A stretch of 11,105 nucleotides of DNA. It comes from an uncultured bacterium. Its GTDB lineage: Bacteria; Bacillota; Clostridia; Lachnospirales; Lachnospiraceae. The DNA lies in assembly GCA_947071365.1 (NCBI GenBank), contig CAMTFT010000022.1:1-11105 (forward strand). Direction: 5' to 3'. Of this stretch, positions 1 to 7,388 are shown piece by piece (the first letter of the stretch is position 1; each line of letters starts with the position of its first letter). The translations under genes and the position numbers were made by a program. A model generated the notes under the pieces. The model ran no database searches. It was not told the origin of the DNA and saw only the letters and a program-made list of their open reading frames with translations.

Positions 1-46
1 AGATGTAGCTCCGTCTCGTGGGCTCGGAGATGTGTATAAGAGACAG
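1..46 (+). other. Nextera/Tn5 sequencing adapter (artificial)
   Basis: Bases 13-46 match the Illumina Nextera read-2 transposase adapter. They begin GTCTCGTGGGCTCGG and end in the 19-bp Tn5 mosaic end AGATGTGTATAAGAGACAG at 28-46. Bases 5-12 (GTAGCTCC) sit where an 8-base i7 index would be, and bases 1-4 (AGAT) fit the end of the P7 primer. This is library DNA, not genome. The natural insert begins at about position 47. Confidence 0.97.
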
Positions 47-52
47 GGTTTT

Positions 53-72
53 TATATACCATTCGGTATATA
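53..72 (+). promoter_or_regulatory. Small hairpin in the ileS leader
   Basis: TATATACC (53-60) and GGTATATA (65-72) form a perfect 8-bp stem around the loop ATTC, 38 bp before the ileS start codon. No T-run follows it, so it is not itself a terminator. The short T-run just before it (49-53) could be the tail of an upstream attenuator cut off by the fragment end. That would fit the T-box control common for Bacillota ileS genes, but no T-box core sequence is visible. The role is unknown. Confidence 0.35.
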
Positions 73-110
73 CAGTATGAAAAGATTGCTACTGTTGAAG
101 GAGGCAGACG

Positions 111-3100
111 ATGTTGTACGATAAGGTACCTACCAGTCTGAATTTTGTCGAACGCGAAAAGCAGACAGAGAAATTCTGGAAAGAAAATAAGATTTTTGAG
201 AAAAGTATGGAGAACCGCAAGGAAGGGGAAACATACACATTTTATGACGGGCCGCCAACTGCAAATGGCAAGCCGCATATTGGGCACGTTCTGACGCGTG
301 TTATTAAGGATATGATTCCGCGTTACCAGACGATGAAGGGAAAGATCGTTCCGAGAAAGGCCGGATGGGATACCCATGGTCTTCCGGTGGAGCTGGAGGT
401 TGAGAAGCTTCTGGGTCTGGACGGCAAGGAACAGATCGAGGAGTACGGATTGATTCCTTTCATTGATAAATGTAAGGAAAGTGTATGGAAATATAAGGGA
501 ATGTGGGAGGATTTCTCCGCCACTGTCGGTTTCTGGGCTGACATGGATGACCCGTACGTAACGTACCACGACGACTATATTGAGTCGGAATGGTGGGCGC
601 TGAAAGAGATCTGGGACAAAAAGCTTCTGTACAAGGGCTTCAAGGTAGTTCCGTATTGCCCGCGCTGCGGCACCCCGCTTTCCGCGCAGGAGGTGGCACA
701 AGGCTACAAGACTGTGAAGGAGCGTTCTGCTATCGTGCGCTTCAAGGCAGTCGGTGAAGATGCGTATTTCCTGGCATGGACCACAACGCCGTGGACGCTT
801 CCTTCCAACCTGGCTCTCTGTGTGAATCCGGAGGATACGTACTGCAAGGTAAAGGCTGCTGACGGCTATACGTATTATATGGCGGAGGCGCTTCTTGATA
901 CGGTGCTTGGCAGACTGGCCGACAAGGAGAGCGGCACACCGGCGTATGAAGTTCTGGAGACATATAAGGGAAAAGATCTGGAATACAGGGAATATGAGCC
1001 GCTGTTCGCCTGCGCCGGTGAGGCAGCAGAAAAACAGCACAAAAAAGCGCATTTCGTGACGTGTGACAATTACGTTTCCATGTCAGACGGTACTGGTATC
1101 GTCCATATCGCTCCGGCTTTCGGTGAGGATGATGGACGTATCGGACGCAATTACGAGCTTCCGTTTGTACAGTTCGTAAACGGAAAGGGCGAGATGACGG
1201 AGGAAACGCCGTACGCAGGTCTGTTCGTGAAGGATGCCGACAAGCCGATCCTCGTGGATCTGGAAAAAGAGGGCAAGCTTTACGACGCTCCGAAATTTGA
1301 GCATGAATATCCGCACTGCTGGAGATGTGACACTCCGCTGATCTATTATGCGAGAGAGTCCTGGTTCATCAAGATGACTGCGGTGAGGGATGACCTGATC
1401 GCAAATAACAATACGATCAACTGGATCCCGGAGAGCATCGGCAAGGGACGTTTCGGTGACTGGATCGAGAACGTTCAGGATTGGGGAATTTCCCGTAACC
1501 GTTACTGGGGCACTCCGTTAAATATCTGGGAGTGTAAGGAATGCGGCCATATGCATTCCATCGGAAGCCGCCAGGAGCTGTTCGAGATGAGCGGAAATGA
1601 AGCGGCAAAGACGGTTGAGCTTCACCGTCCGTATATCGATGAGATCACGATAAAGTGTCCCGAGTGTGGCGGCGTGATGCACCGTGTACCGGAGGTTATC
1701 GACTGCTGGTTCGATTCAGGAGCGATGCCTTTTGCACAGTATCACTATCCGTTTGAAAATAAAGAATATTTTGAGGCACATTTCCCGGCACAGTTTATTT
1801 CTGAGGCCGTGGATCAGACGAGAGGATGGTTCTATTCTCTGCTGGCAGAGTCTACGCTGCTGTTCAACAAGGCGCCATATGAGAACGTCATCGTTCTTGG
1901 CCACGTGCAGGATGAGAACGGCCAGAAGATGAGTAAGTCCAAGGGAAATGCCGTTGACCCGTTTGAGGCGCTGGAGACGTACGGAGCCGATGCGATCCGC
2001 TGGTACTTCTATATCAACAGCGCTCCGTGGCTGCCGAACCGCTTCCATGGCAAGGCCGTGCAGGAGGGACAGCGTAAATTCATGGGTACTCTGTGGAATA
2101 CGTACGCGTTCTTCGTGCTCTATGCAAATATTGACAATTTTGATCCGATGAAATACTCTCTGGATTACGATAAGCTTCCGGTCATGGACAAATGGCTGCT
2201 CTCGAAGATGTATACGATGGTCCAGGATGTAGATAATGATCTGGGAAGCTACAAGATCCCGGAGGCGGCAAGAGCGCTTCAGGAGTTCGTGGATGATATG
2301 AGCAACTGGTACGTCAGAAGAAGCCGTGAACGTTTCTGGGCGAAGGGCATGGAGCAGGATAAGATCAACGCTTACATGACGCTGTATACGGCTCTTGTGA
2401 ATGTCTGCAAGGCTGCTGCTCCGATGATTCCGTTTATGACAGAGGATATCTACCGCAATATCGTATGCAAGGTGGACCCGGACGCACCGGAAAGCATCCA
2501 TCTGTGTGATTTCCCGGTTGTAGATGCATCCCGCATCGATAAGGAGCTGGAGAAAGCGATGGATGAGGTACTGAAGGTCGTTGTGATGGGCCGTGCCTGC
2601 AGAAATGCAGCAAACATCAAGAACCGTCAGCCGATCGCGCAGATGTACGTGAAGGCTCCGGAAGCATTGCCGGAATACTTTGTAGATATTATCCGGGATG
2701 AGCTGAATGTGAAGAGCGTCACATTTACAGAGGACGTCAGCGCATTCACTTCCTATACATTCAAGCCGCAGCTTAAGACTGTGGGACCGAAATACGGCAA
2801 GCTGCTGGGCAAGATCCGCCAGGCGCTTCCTGCACTGGACGGCAATGCGGCCATGAGCGAGCTGAAAGCAAACGGTGTTCTGAAGCTCGTATTCGGCAGC
2901 GATGAGGTCGTACTGGCAGAAGAAGACCTGCTGATCGAAGCGGCTCAGACGGAGGGATACGTATCTGACAGCAACGGTGATATTACGGTTGTTCTTGATA
3001 CGAAGCTGACTCCGGAGCTGATCGAGGAGGGCTTTGTGCGCGAGCTGATCAGCAAAATCCAGACGATGCGTAAGGAAGCCGGTTTTGAGGTCATGGATAA

Positions 3101-3275
3101 GATCCGCGTATCCGTAAAGGATAATGAAAGGATAAATGCAATTCTTCAGAAATATGAAAAAGATATTCTGACTGATGTCATGGCAGATGAGATCGTATAT
3201 GACACGGTTGTTGGATATACGAAAGACTGGAATATCAACGGAGAAGCTGTAACGATGGGTGTTGAGAAGCTTTAA
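111..3275 (+). CDS. ileS: Isoleucyl-tRNA synthetase, type 2 (eukaryote-like)
   Basis: This cytoplasmic class I synthetase charges tRNA-Ile with isoleucine (EC 6.1.1.5). The ATP-site signature PHIGH (HIGH at residues 56-59) and KMSKS (606-610) are intact. The CP1 editing domain that hydrolyses Val-tRNA-Ile shows WTTTPWTLPSN (about 223-233) and GTGIVHIAPAFGEDD (about 327-341). Cysteine pairs C183/C186 with C403/C406, and C475/C478 with C516/C519, look like zinc knuckles. The C-terminal part carries the class I anticodon-binding helical bundle, with NWYVRRSRERFW. At 1054 residues it is longer than the usual bacterial type-1 enzyme (about 920-940). It ends in a WNINGEAV-type tail and lacks the C-terminal Cys4 zinc finger, which suggests the type-2 form. 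The start is set by AAGGAGG at 98-104, 6 nt before ATG. The gene is complete; glgP follows in the same direction. Confidence 0.97.
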   Translation: MLYDKVPTSLNFVEREKQTEKFWKENKIFEKSMENRKEGETYTFYDGPPTANGKPHIGHVLTRVIKDMIPRYQTMKGKIVPRKAGWDTHGLPVELEVEKLLGLDGKEQIEEYGLIPFIDKCKESVWKYKGMWEDFSATVGFWADMDDPYVTYHDDYIESEWWALKEIWDKKLLYKGFKVVPYCPRCGTPLSAQEVAQGYKTVKERSAIVRFKAVGEDAYFLAWTTTPWTLPSNLALCVNPEDTYCKVKAADGYTYYMAEALLDTVLGRLADKESGTPAYEVLETYKGKDLEYREYEPLFACAGEAAEKQHKKAHFVTCDNYVSMSDGTGIVHIAPAFGEDDGRIGRNYELPFVQFVNGKGEMTEETPYAGLFVKDADKPILVDLEKEGKLYDAPKFEHEYPHCWRCDTPLIYYARESWFIKMTAVRDDLIANNNTINWIPESIGKGRFGDWIENVQDWGISRNRYWGTPLNIWECKECGHMHSIGSRQELFEMSGNEAAKTVELHRPYIDEITIKCPECGGVMHRVPEVIDCWFDSGAMPFAQYHYPFENKEYFEAHFPAQFISEAVDQTRGWFYSLLAESTLLFNKAPYENVIVLGHVQDENGQKMSKSKGNAVDPFEALETYGADAIRWYFYINSAPWLPNRFHGKAVQEGQRKFMGTLWNTYAFFVLYANIDNFDPMKYSLDYDKLPVMDKWLLSKMYTMVQDVDNDLGSYKIPEAARALQEFVDDMSNWYVRRSRERFWAKGMEQDKINAYMTLYTALVNVCKAAAPMIPFMTEDIYRNIVCKVDPDAPESIHLCDFPVVDASRIDKELEKAMDEVLKVVVMGRACRNAANIKNRQPIAQMYVKAPEALPEYFVDIIRDELNVKSVTFTEDVSAFTSYTFKPQLKTVGPKYGKLLGKIRQALPALDGNAAMSELKANGVLKLVFGSDEVVLAEEDLLIEAAQTEGYVSDSNGDITVVLDTKLTPELIEEGFVRELISKIQTMRKEAGFEVMDKIRVSVKDNERINAILQKYEKDILTDVMADEIVYDTVVGYTKDWNINGEAVTMGVEKL

Positions 3276-3298
3276 GAGAGCTTGAGGGGGAAGAAAAA

Positions 3299-3362
3299 TG
3301 CGGCGCCGGTTCAGGGTATCCTGAACCGGGGACAGGACGCAAAGGCTGCCTGGCCGGCTGCA
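3299..3362 (+). promoter_or_regulatory. Putative structured RNA between ileS and glgP
   Basis: A perfect 10-bp hairpin, CCGGTTCAGG-GTAT-CCTGAACCGG (3306-3329), lies inside a possible closing stem TGCGGC/GCTGCA (3299-3304 with 3357-3362, one G-U pair). The 3' half holds GGACGCAAAGG (3335-3345) and a small CAGG/CCTG stem, giving a possible three-way junction. ACGCAAAG right after a hairpin resembles part of GEMM-I (cyclic di-GMP-I) riboswitches, but the matching 5' strand of that aptamer is missing, so I do not call a riboswitch. There is no T-run, so this is not an ordinary intrinsic terminator, and ileS-glgP read-through is possible. The fold ends 26 nt before the glgP start codon, close to its ribosome-binding site. 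Confidence 0.35.
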
Positions 3363-3388
3363 CAATATCTGGAAAGGAATAGAATAAT

Positions 3389-5869
3389 ATGAGCAAATTG
3401 ATTGACAAGGAAGTATTCAAGGAGCGAGTGAAGGAAAACGTCAAGACTCTTTACCGCAAGACGCTTAAGGAAGCGAACCAGCAGCAGATCTTTCAGGCAG
3501 TATCCTACGCTGTAAAGGATGAGATCATCAACAACTGGCTTGCTACGCAGAAGCAGTATGAGATGGATGATCCGAAGACCGTGTACTACATGTCCATGGA
3601 GTTTCTGATGGGCCGTGCGCTGGGCAACAACCTGATCAACCTGACCGCATACAACGAAGTGAAGGAAGCTCTGGAGGAAATGGGCTTTGATATCAATGTC
3701 ATCGAGGACCAGGAGCCGGATGCGGCTCTCGGAAACGGTGGTCTTGGCCGTCTGGCAGCATGTTTCCTTGATTCCCTGGCAACTCTGGGATATTCCGCAT
3801 ACGGCTGTGGTATCCGTTACCGTTACGGTATGTTCAAGCAGAAGATCGAGAACGGCTATCAGGTGGAGGTGCCGGATAACTGGCTGAAGGACGGCAACCC
3901 GTTTGAGCTCCGTCGTCCGGAATACGCGAAGATCGTCAAGTTCGGCGGTTATGTCCGCGTTGAGTACGACGAGAAGAGGCGGAGAAACAACTTCATTCAG
4001 GAGGGATACCAGTCTGTACGGGCGATTCCTTTCGATATGCCGATCCTGGGATACAACAACAATATCGTAAATACGCTGCGCGTATGGGATGCGGAGGCAA
4101 TCAATGATTTCCACCTTGACGCATTTGACAAGGGAGATTACCAGAAGGCAGTTGAGCAGGAGAACCTGGCAAAGAACCTGGTAGATGTCCTCTACCCGAA
4201 CGACAACCATTACGCAGGAAAAGAGCTGCGTCTGAAACAGCAGTATTTCTTTATTTCCGCAAGCGTTCAGGAAGCGATCGCAAAATATAAGAGAAACCAC
4301 AACGATATCCGCAAGTTCCATGAGAAGGTTACATTCCAGCTCAACGATACCCATCCGACGGTAGCAGTTGCGGAGCTGATGCGTATTCTCGTTGACGAGG
4401 AAGGCCTTGAGTGGGATGAGGCATGGGAGGTAACGACAAAGACCTGCGCTTACACGAACCATACCATCATGGCAGAGGCTCTTGAAAAATGGCCGATCGA
4501 GCTGTTCTCCAGACTGCTTCCGCGTGTATACCAGATCGTTGAGGAGATCAACCGTCGTTTCGTTGAGGAGATTCAGAAGAAATATCCGGGCAATCAGGAG
4601 AAGGTGCGCAAGATGGCTATCATCTACGACGGACAGGTCAAGATGGCGCATCTGGCTATCGCAGCCGGTTACTCCGTAAACGGTGTTGCAAGACTGCACA
4701 CGGAGATCCTGAAGAACCAGGAGCTGAGAGATTTCTACGAGATGATGCCGCAGAAGTTCAACAACAAGACGAACGGTATCACCCAGAGAAGATTCCTGCT
4801 TCATGCAAACCCGCTTCTGGCAGACTGGGTAACTGCACATATCGGTGACGAGTGGATTACGGATCTTCCGCAGATCGCAAAGATGAAGATCTATGCAGAT
4901 GACCCGAAGGCACAGCAGGAATTTATGAACATCAAATACCAGAACAAGCTGCGCCTTGCAAAATACATCAAGGAGCACAACGGTGTGGATGTTGACCCGC
5001 GTTCCATCTTTGACGTACAGGTAAAGAGACTGCATGAGTACAAGCGTCAGCTTCTGAACATTCTGCACGTGATGTATCTGTACAATCAGATCAAGGATCA
5101 CCCGGAGATGGATTTCTATCCGAGAACATTTATCTTTGGTGCAAAGGCAGCAGCAGGCTACCGCCGTGCAAAACAGACCATCAAGCTGATCAACAGCGTG
5201 GCAGACGTGGTGAACAACGACCGCTCCATCAATGGCAAGCTGAAAGTCGTATTCATCGAGGATTACCGTGTATCCAACGCAGAGCTGATCTTCGCGGCAG
5301 CAGATGTTTCCGAGCAGATCTCCACTGCAAGTAAGGAGGCATCCGGTACAGGTAACATGAAGTTCATGCTGAACGGCGCTCCGACACTCGGCACTATGGA
5401 CGGTGCAAACGTTGAGATCGTCGAGGAAGTCGGTGCAGAGAACGCATTCATCTTCGGTCTGTCCGCAGATGAAGTTATCCGCTTCGAAAACGAGGGCGGC
5501 TACCATCCGGTAGATTATTTCAACAACGACCAGGATATCCGCCGCGTGCTGATGCAGCTCATCAACGGCGAATATTCTCACGGCGACATGGAAATGTTCC
5601 GGGAGATCTATGATTCACTGCTCAACACGAACAACAGCGACAGACCGGATACGTACTTCATCCTGGCTGACTTCAAGTCCTATGCAGAGGCACAGAGACG
5701 CGTGGAGAAAGCGTACCGCGATGAGGCAGGCTGGGCGAGAATGGCTATTTTGAATATGGCCAGCAGCGGAAAGTTCACATCAGACCGTACGATTCAGCAG
5801 TATGTGGATGAGATCTGGCACCTGGATAAGGTAGAGGTGACGGTGGATCCGAGATCCTTTGAGTTATAA
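3389..5869 (+). CDS. glgP: Glycogen/maltodextrin phosphorylase (GT35)
   Basis: This enzyme releases glucose-1-phosphate from the non-reducing ends of alpha-1,4-glucans using inorganic phosphate and pyridoxal phosphate (EC 2.4.1.1), in cytoplasmic glycogen or maltodextrin breakdown. The family landmarks are present in order: VYYMSMEFLMGRALGNNL, DAALGNGGLGRLAACFLDS (about residues 111-129), FQLNDTHPTVAVAEL, KRLHEYKRQLLN and SGTGNMKFMLNGAPTLGT. The Schiff-base lysine for PLP is K658, in GNMK. The length of 826 residues is normal for bacterial members (about 800-830), with no gaps or frameshifts. The start is supported by GGAAAGGA at 3371-3378, about 10 nt upstream of ATG. It lies 113 bp after ileS without a clear terminator between, and ends in a strong terminator of its own. 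Whether glycogen or maltodextrin is the preferred substrate cannot be read from the sequence. Confidence 0.96.
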   Translation: MSKLIDKEVFKERVKENVKTLYRKTLKEANQQQIFQAVSYAVKDEIINNWLATQKQYEMDDPKTVYYMSMEFLMGRALGNNLINLTAYNEVKEALEEMGFDINVIEDQEPDAALGNGGLGRLAACFLDSLATLGYSAYGCGIRYRYGMFKQKIENGYQVEVPDNWLKDGNPFELRRPEYAKIVKFGGYVRVEYDEKRRRNNFIQEGYQSVRAIPFDMPILGYNNNIVNTLRVWDAEAINDFHLDAFDKGDYQKAVEQENLAKNLVDVLYPNDNHYAGKELRLKQQYFFISASVQEAIAKYKRNHNDIRKFHEKVTFQLNDTHPTVAVAELMRILVDEEGLEWDEAWEVTTKTCAYTNHTIMAEALEKWPIELFSRLLPRVYQIVEEINRRFVEEIQKKYPGNQEKVRKMAIIYDGQVKMAHLAIAAGYSVNGVARLHTEILKNQELRDFYEMMPQKFNNKTNGITQRRFLLHANPLLADWVTAHIGDEWITDLPQIAKMKIYADDPKAQQEFMNIKYQNKLRLAKYIKEHNGVDVDPRSIFDVQVKRLHEYKRQLLNILHVMYLYNQIKDHPEMDFYPRTFIFGAKAAAGYRRAKQTIKLINSVADVVNNDRSINGKLKVVFIEDYRVSNAELIFAAADVSEQISTASKEASGTGNMKFMLNGAPTLGTMDGANVEIVEEVGAENAFIFGLSADEVIRFENEGGYHPVDYFNNDQDIRRVLMQLINGEYSHGDMEMFREIYDSLLNTNNSDRPDTYFILADFKSYAEAQRRVEKAYRDEAGWARMAILNMASSGKFTSDRTIQQYVDEIWHLDKVEVTVDPRSFEL

Positions 5870-5895
5870 TAATAGATTAGGTATTTACTACGGAC

Positions 5896-5952
5896 GGTGA
5901 ATCTCACAAATCGTTCTTTCAGGGAAAATGATTTGTGGGATTCGCCTGTTTT
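5896..5952 (+). terminator. Strong rho-independent terminator after glgP
   Basis: GGTGAATCTCACAAATCGTT (5896-5915) pairs over 20 positions, with only a few G-U pairs, with its complement at 5927-5946 around an 11-nt loop. TGTTTT follows at once (5947-5952). It starts 26 bp after the glgP stop codon and should separate glgP from the next gene. Confidence 0.85.
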
Positions 5953-5983
5953 AGTGTTATGGTAAAAAAGAACTGTGTTTCCT

Positions 5984-6012
5984 GTATAAATTGCTCTTTT
6001 CTGGTAATCCTA
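5984..6012 (+). promoter_or_regulatory. Candidate sporulation (sigma-F/G-like) promoter
   Basis: GTATA (5984-5988) and GGTAATCCTA (6003-6012), spaced by 14 bp, match the Bacillus sigma-F pattern GYATA...GGNNANAHTR at every informative base but one. A good sigma-A pair is not evident in the same stretch: TTGCTC at 5991 has no acceptable -10 box at normal spacing. The site lies 41 bp before the start codon of the LytM-domain gene. The assignment is inference from a short degenerate motif. Confidence 0.4.
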
Positions 6013-6053
6013 TCACTAAACCGGTGAGGAATCATAATGATGAGGTGAATGAT

Positions 6054-7031
6054 ATGGATAAGAGAGCATTTAAGAATTTTATTACGAAACGCAGCAGCAT
6101 TTGGACACTCAGCCTGTGCATGACAGGTATTCTTGTTTTGGGCGGCATTGCGGCGGTGGACAAGGCGCGCAGGGGAAATGACACGCAGTCTGAAACGGAA
6201 ATCGGCCAGGTAGCCTATCTTGAGGAAGAGATCGACTCCGCAGGCGATGGGATGGATGCGCTGTTCCCGACGCTGGATGAGAAAATGACAGAGGATCTGG
6301 CGCAGGCATCCGGCAATACGGTGGAAGAAGACGATATGCTTTCCGGGGAAGCTGCGGAAGGAACGGATGAGGAAGCAGGCGTGCAGGCATCTGCGGATAA
6401 CGTAGAAAACGCAGGCAATACAGGCGATACGGGTGATGCAGGAAGCGCAGACAATATGAGTGATGCAGGCGCTGTGGAAACTGCTGGAAATACAGGTGAT
6501 GCGGCCAATACAGGCGACGCAGAGAGTACCGATGCGTCATCAGGCACAGACGCGGCAGAGGAGGCTTCCTCCGGCCAGATCATATCAGAGCAGGTACTGA
6601 TGCAGAACGGTATCGACTTTACGGAAGAATCTTCTTTGATGTGGCCTTCCGCAGGAACGATTCTGATCGATTACAGCATGGATGGAAGCGTTTATTTTCC
6701 GACTCTGAATCAGTACAAGTACAATCCGGCGCTGATTATCGGCAGCGACGTGGGAAACCAGGTGCTGGCAGCGGCAAAGGGAATCGTGGAGTCTGTTACG
6801 ATTGACGAAGTGACGGGGAATACTCTTGTGATGAATCTCGGAAATGGGTATAAGCTTACTTACGGTCAGCTCAAGGAGCTGGCAGTTGCGGAGGGTGATG
6901 TAGTGGAGGAAGGAGCTCTTCTGGGCTACGTCAGCGAGCCGACGAAGTATTATGCAAAGGAAGGCGGCAACCTTTACTTTGCAATGACACAGAATGATGA
7001 AGCGGTGGATCCCGTTCTCTACCTGGAATAG
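6054..7031 (+). CDS. Membrane-anchored LytM/M23-like protein with degenerate zinc site (SpoIIQ-like?)
   Basis: This 325-residue protein is predicted to sit in the membrane with its C terminus outside. A basic N terminus (MDKRAFKNFITKR) precedes one membrane segment (about 15-35). A long acidic linker rich in Gly, Asn, Thr, Asp and Ala follows (about 40-180), then a LytM/M23-type beta domain (about 197-325: VLAAAKGIVESV, GNTLVMNLGNGYKLTYGQL, GDVVEEGALLGYVS, DPVLYLE). M23 peptidases bind zinc through HxxxD and HxH. Here only the aspartate (D232) remains: the usual YAHL is YGQL (270-273) and HLHF is NLYF (306-309). Peptidase activity is therefore unlikely. The layout resembles SpoIIQ, the forespore half of the SpoIIQ-SpoIIIAH channel, whose LytM domain is also imperfect in Bacillus. 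SpoIVFA or a cell-wall scaffold are alternatives. The start at 6054 follows GAGGTGA at 6042-6048; an upstream in-frame ATG at 5991 falls inside the candidate promoter. The gene stands alone between two terminators. Confidence 0.72.
   Translation: MDKRAFKNFITKRSSIWTLSLCMTGILVLGGIAAVDKARRGNDTQSETEIGQVAYLEEEIDSAGDGMDALFPTLDEKMTEDLAQASGNTVEEDDMLSGEAAEGTDEEAGVQASADNVENAGNTGDTGDAGSADNMSDAGAVETAGNTGDAANTGDAESTDASSGTDAAEEASSGQIISEQVLMQNGIDFTEESSLMWPSAGTILIDYSMDGSVYFPTLNQYKYNPALIIGSDVGNQVLAAAKGIVESVTIDEVTGNTLVMNLGNGYKLTYGQLKELAVAEGDVVEEGALLGYVSEPTKYYAKEGGNLYFAMTQNDEAVDPVLYLE
6417..6518 (+). repeat. Imperfect coding repeats in the LytM protein linker
   Basis: AATACAGGCGAT-like 12-mers occur at 6417-6428, 6489-6500 and 6507-6518, encoding repeated NTGDA/NTGDT peptides. 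Related GATGCAGG units lie between them. The repeats fall in the low-complexity linker between the membrane segment and the LytM domain, so linker length may vary between strains. Confidence 0.65.
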
Positions 7032-7066
7032 ACAGGACAGGCAAATCAATTTATAGAAGCTGAAAT

Positions 7067-7109
7067 ACCTCAGGACAACCGCTGCAATCGGTTTCCTGGG
7101 GTGTTTTTT
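7067..7109 (+). terminator. Rho-independent terminator after the LytM gene
   Basis: ACCTCAGGACAACCG (7067-7081) pairs with CGGTTTCCTGGGGT (7089-7102), 14 pairs with one bulged C, around loop CTGCAAT. GTTTTTT follows. It lies 35 bp after the stop codon of the LytM-domain gene. Confidence 0.88.
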
Positions 7110-7201
7110 ATATCGCAGAAAACAAAACGGCATTCAATAAATCACGGGAAAGTGAAATGGATCGAACCGGGTGAAAGGAAGCGTGTTAAATTACAGAATC
7201 C

Positions 7202-7231
7202 TTGCACAAAATTGGAGATTCGAAGTATAAT
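7202..7231 (+). promoter_or_regulatory. Sigma-A-type promoter for the GIY-YIG leader transcript
   Basis: A perfect -10 box TATAAT (7226-7231) is preceded, 18 bp upstream, by a weak -35 box TTGCAC (7202-7207). Transcription would start near 7237-7240, just before the inverted repeats that begin at 7241. The -35 match is poor, so an activator or a -10-driven promoter is possible. Confidence 0.55.
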
Positions 7232-7240
7232 AGAACAGGA

Positions 7241-7388
7241 GCAGATATCCGTATATAATCTGCGGCCGGAATTTTACGGGCGGTTTTGATGATTTGGGTG
7301 AAGTACAGTTTTATCCGGCTGCTTCATATACAGGGGATGGAATACCATCCCTGTACATAGCCCGTATATACGGTAAAATCTGCCCGTA
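7241..7388 (+). ncRNA. Highly structured leader or small RNA upstream of the GIY-YIG gene
   Basis: Several stems can form. An outer stem joins CAGAT (7242-7246) plus CCGTATATA (7249-7257) to TATATACGG (7365-7373) plus ATCTG (7378-7382). A second stem joins GCGGCCGGA (7262-7270) to TCCGGCTGC (7314-7322). A third is TACAGGGGATGG/CCATCCCTGTA (7329-7340 with 7345-7355), with one bulge and loop AATA. Competing pairs also exist: GCAGAT (7241-7246) matches ATCTGC at both 7258-7263 and 7378-7383, and TACGGGC (7275-7281) matches GCCCGTA at both 7360-7366 and 7382-7388. This is what a switching leader would look like. I see no known riboswitch core. It could be a cis-acting leader of the GIY-YIG gene, a standalone RNA (for example a 6S-like rod), or a repeat relic. 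Confidence 0.5.

Noticed and set aside
1716-3365. Open frame of 549 codons on the minus strand, opposite ileS
   Set aside because: It lies inside the well-supported ileS gene and has no recognisable domain; a codon-bias shadow.
3311-5581. Open frame of 756 codons on the minus strand, opposite glgP
   Set aside because: It mirrors glgP exactly, has no family resemblance and no ribosome site. Codon bias in a strongly expressed gene leaves few stop codons on the opposite strand.
5991-6053. Longer N terminus for the LytM protein
   Set aside because: It has no ribosome site and lies inside the candidate promoter. GAGGTGA before 6054 fits a start directly ahead of the basic stretch and membrane segment.
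6215-6583. Minus-strand frame with an Ala/Ser/Pro-rich, secretion-like protein
   Set aside because: It is the antisense reading of the repetitive acidic linker in the LytM protein; low complexity explains its appearance.
7101-7289. Small plus-strand frame of 62 codons after the LytM gene
   Set aside because: Its start lies inside the terminator stem-tail, there is no ribosome site, and it runs through the promoter and structured leader of the next gene.
7249-7373. Purine riboswitch, suggested by CCGTATATAATCTGCGG resembling the start of that aptamer
   Set aside because: The conserved joining segments and the two interacting 7-nt loops are absent, and the second helix has a 43-nt loop.
7241-7388. 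T-box leader
   Set aside because: The antiterminator core (GGGTGG...CCGCG type) is missing, and the downstream gene is not a synthetase or amino acid gene.
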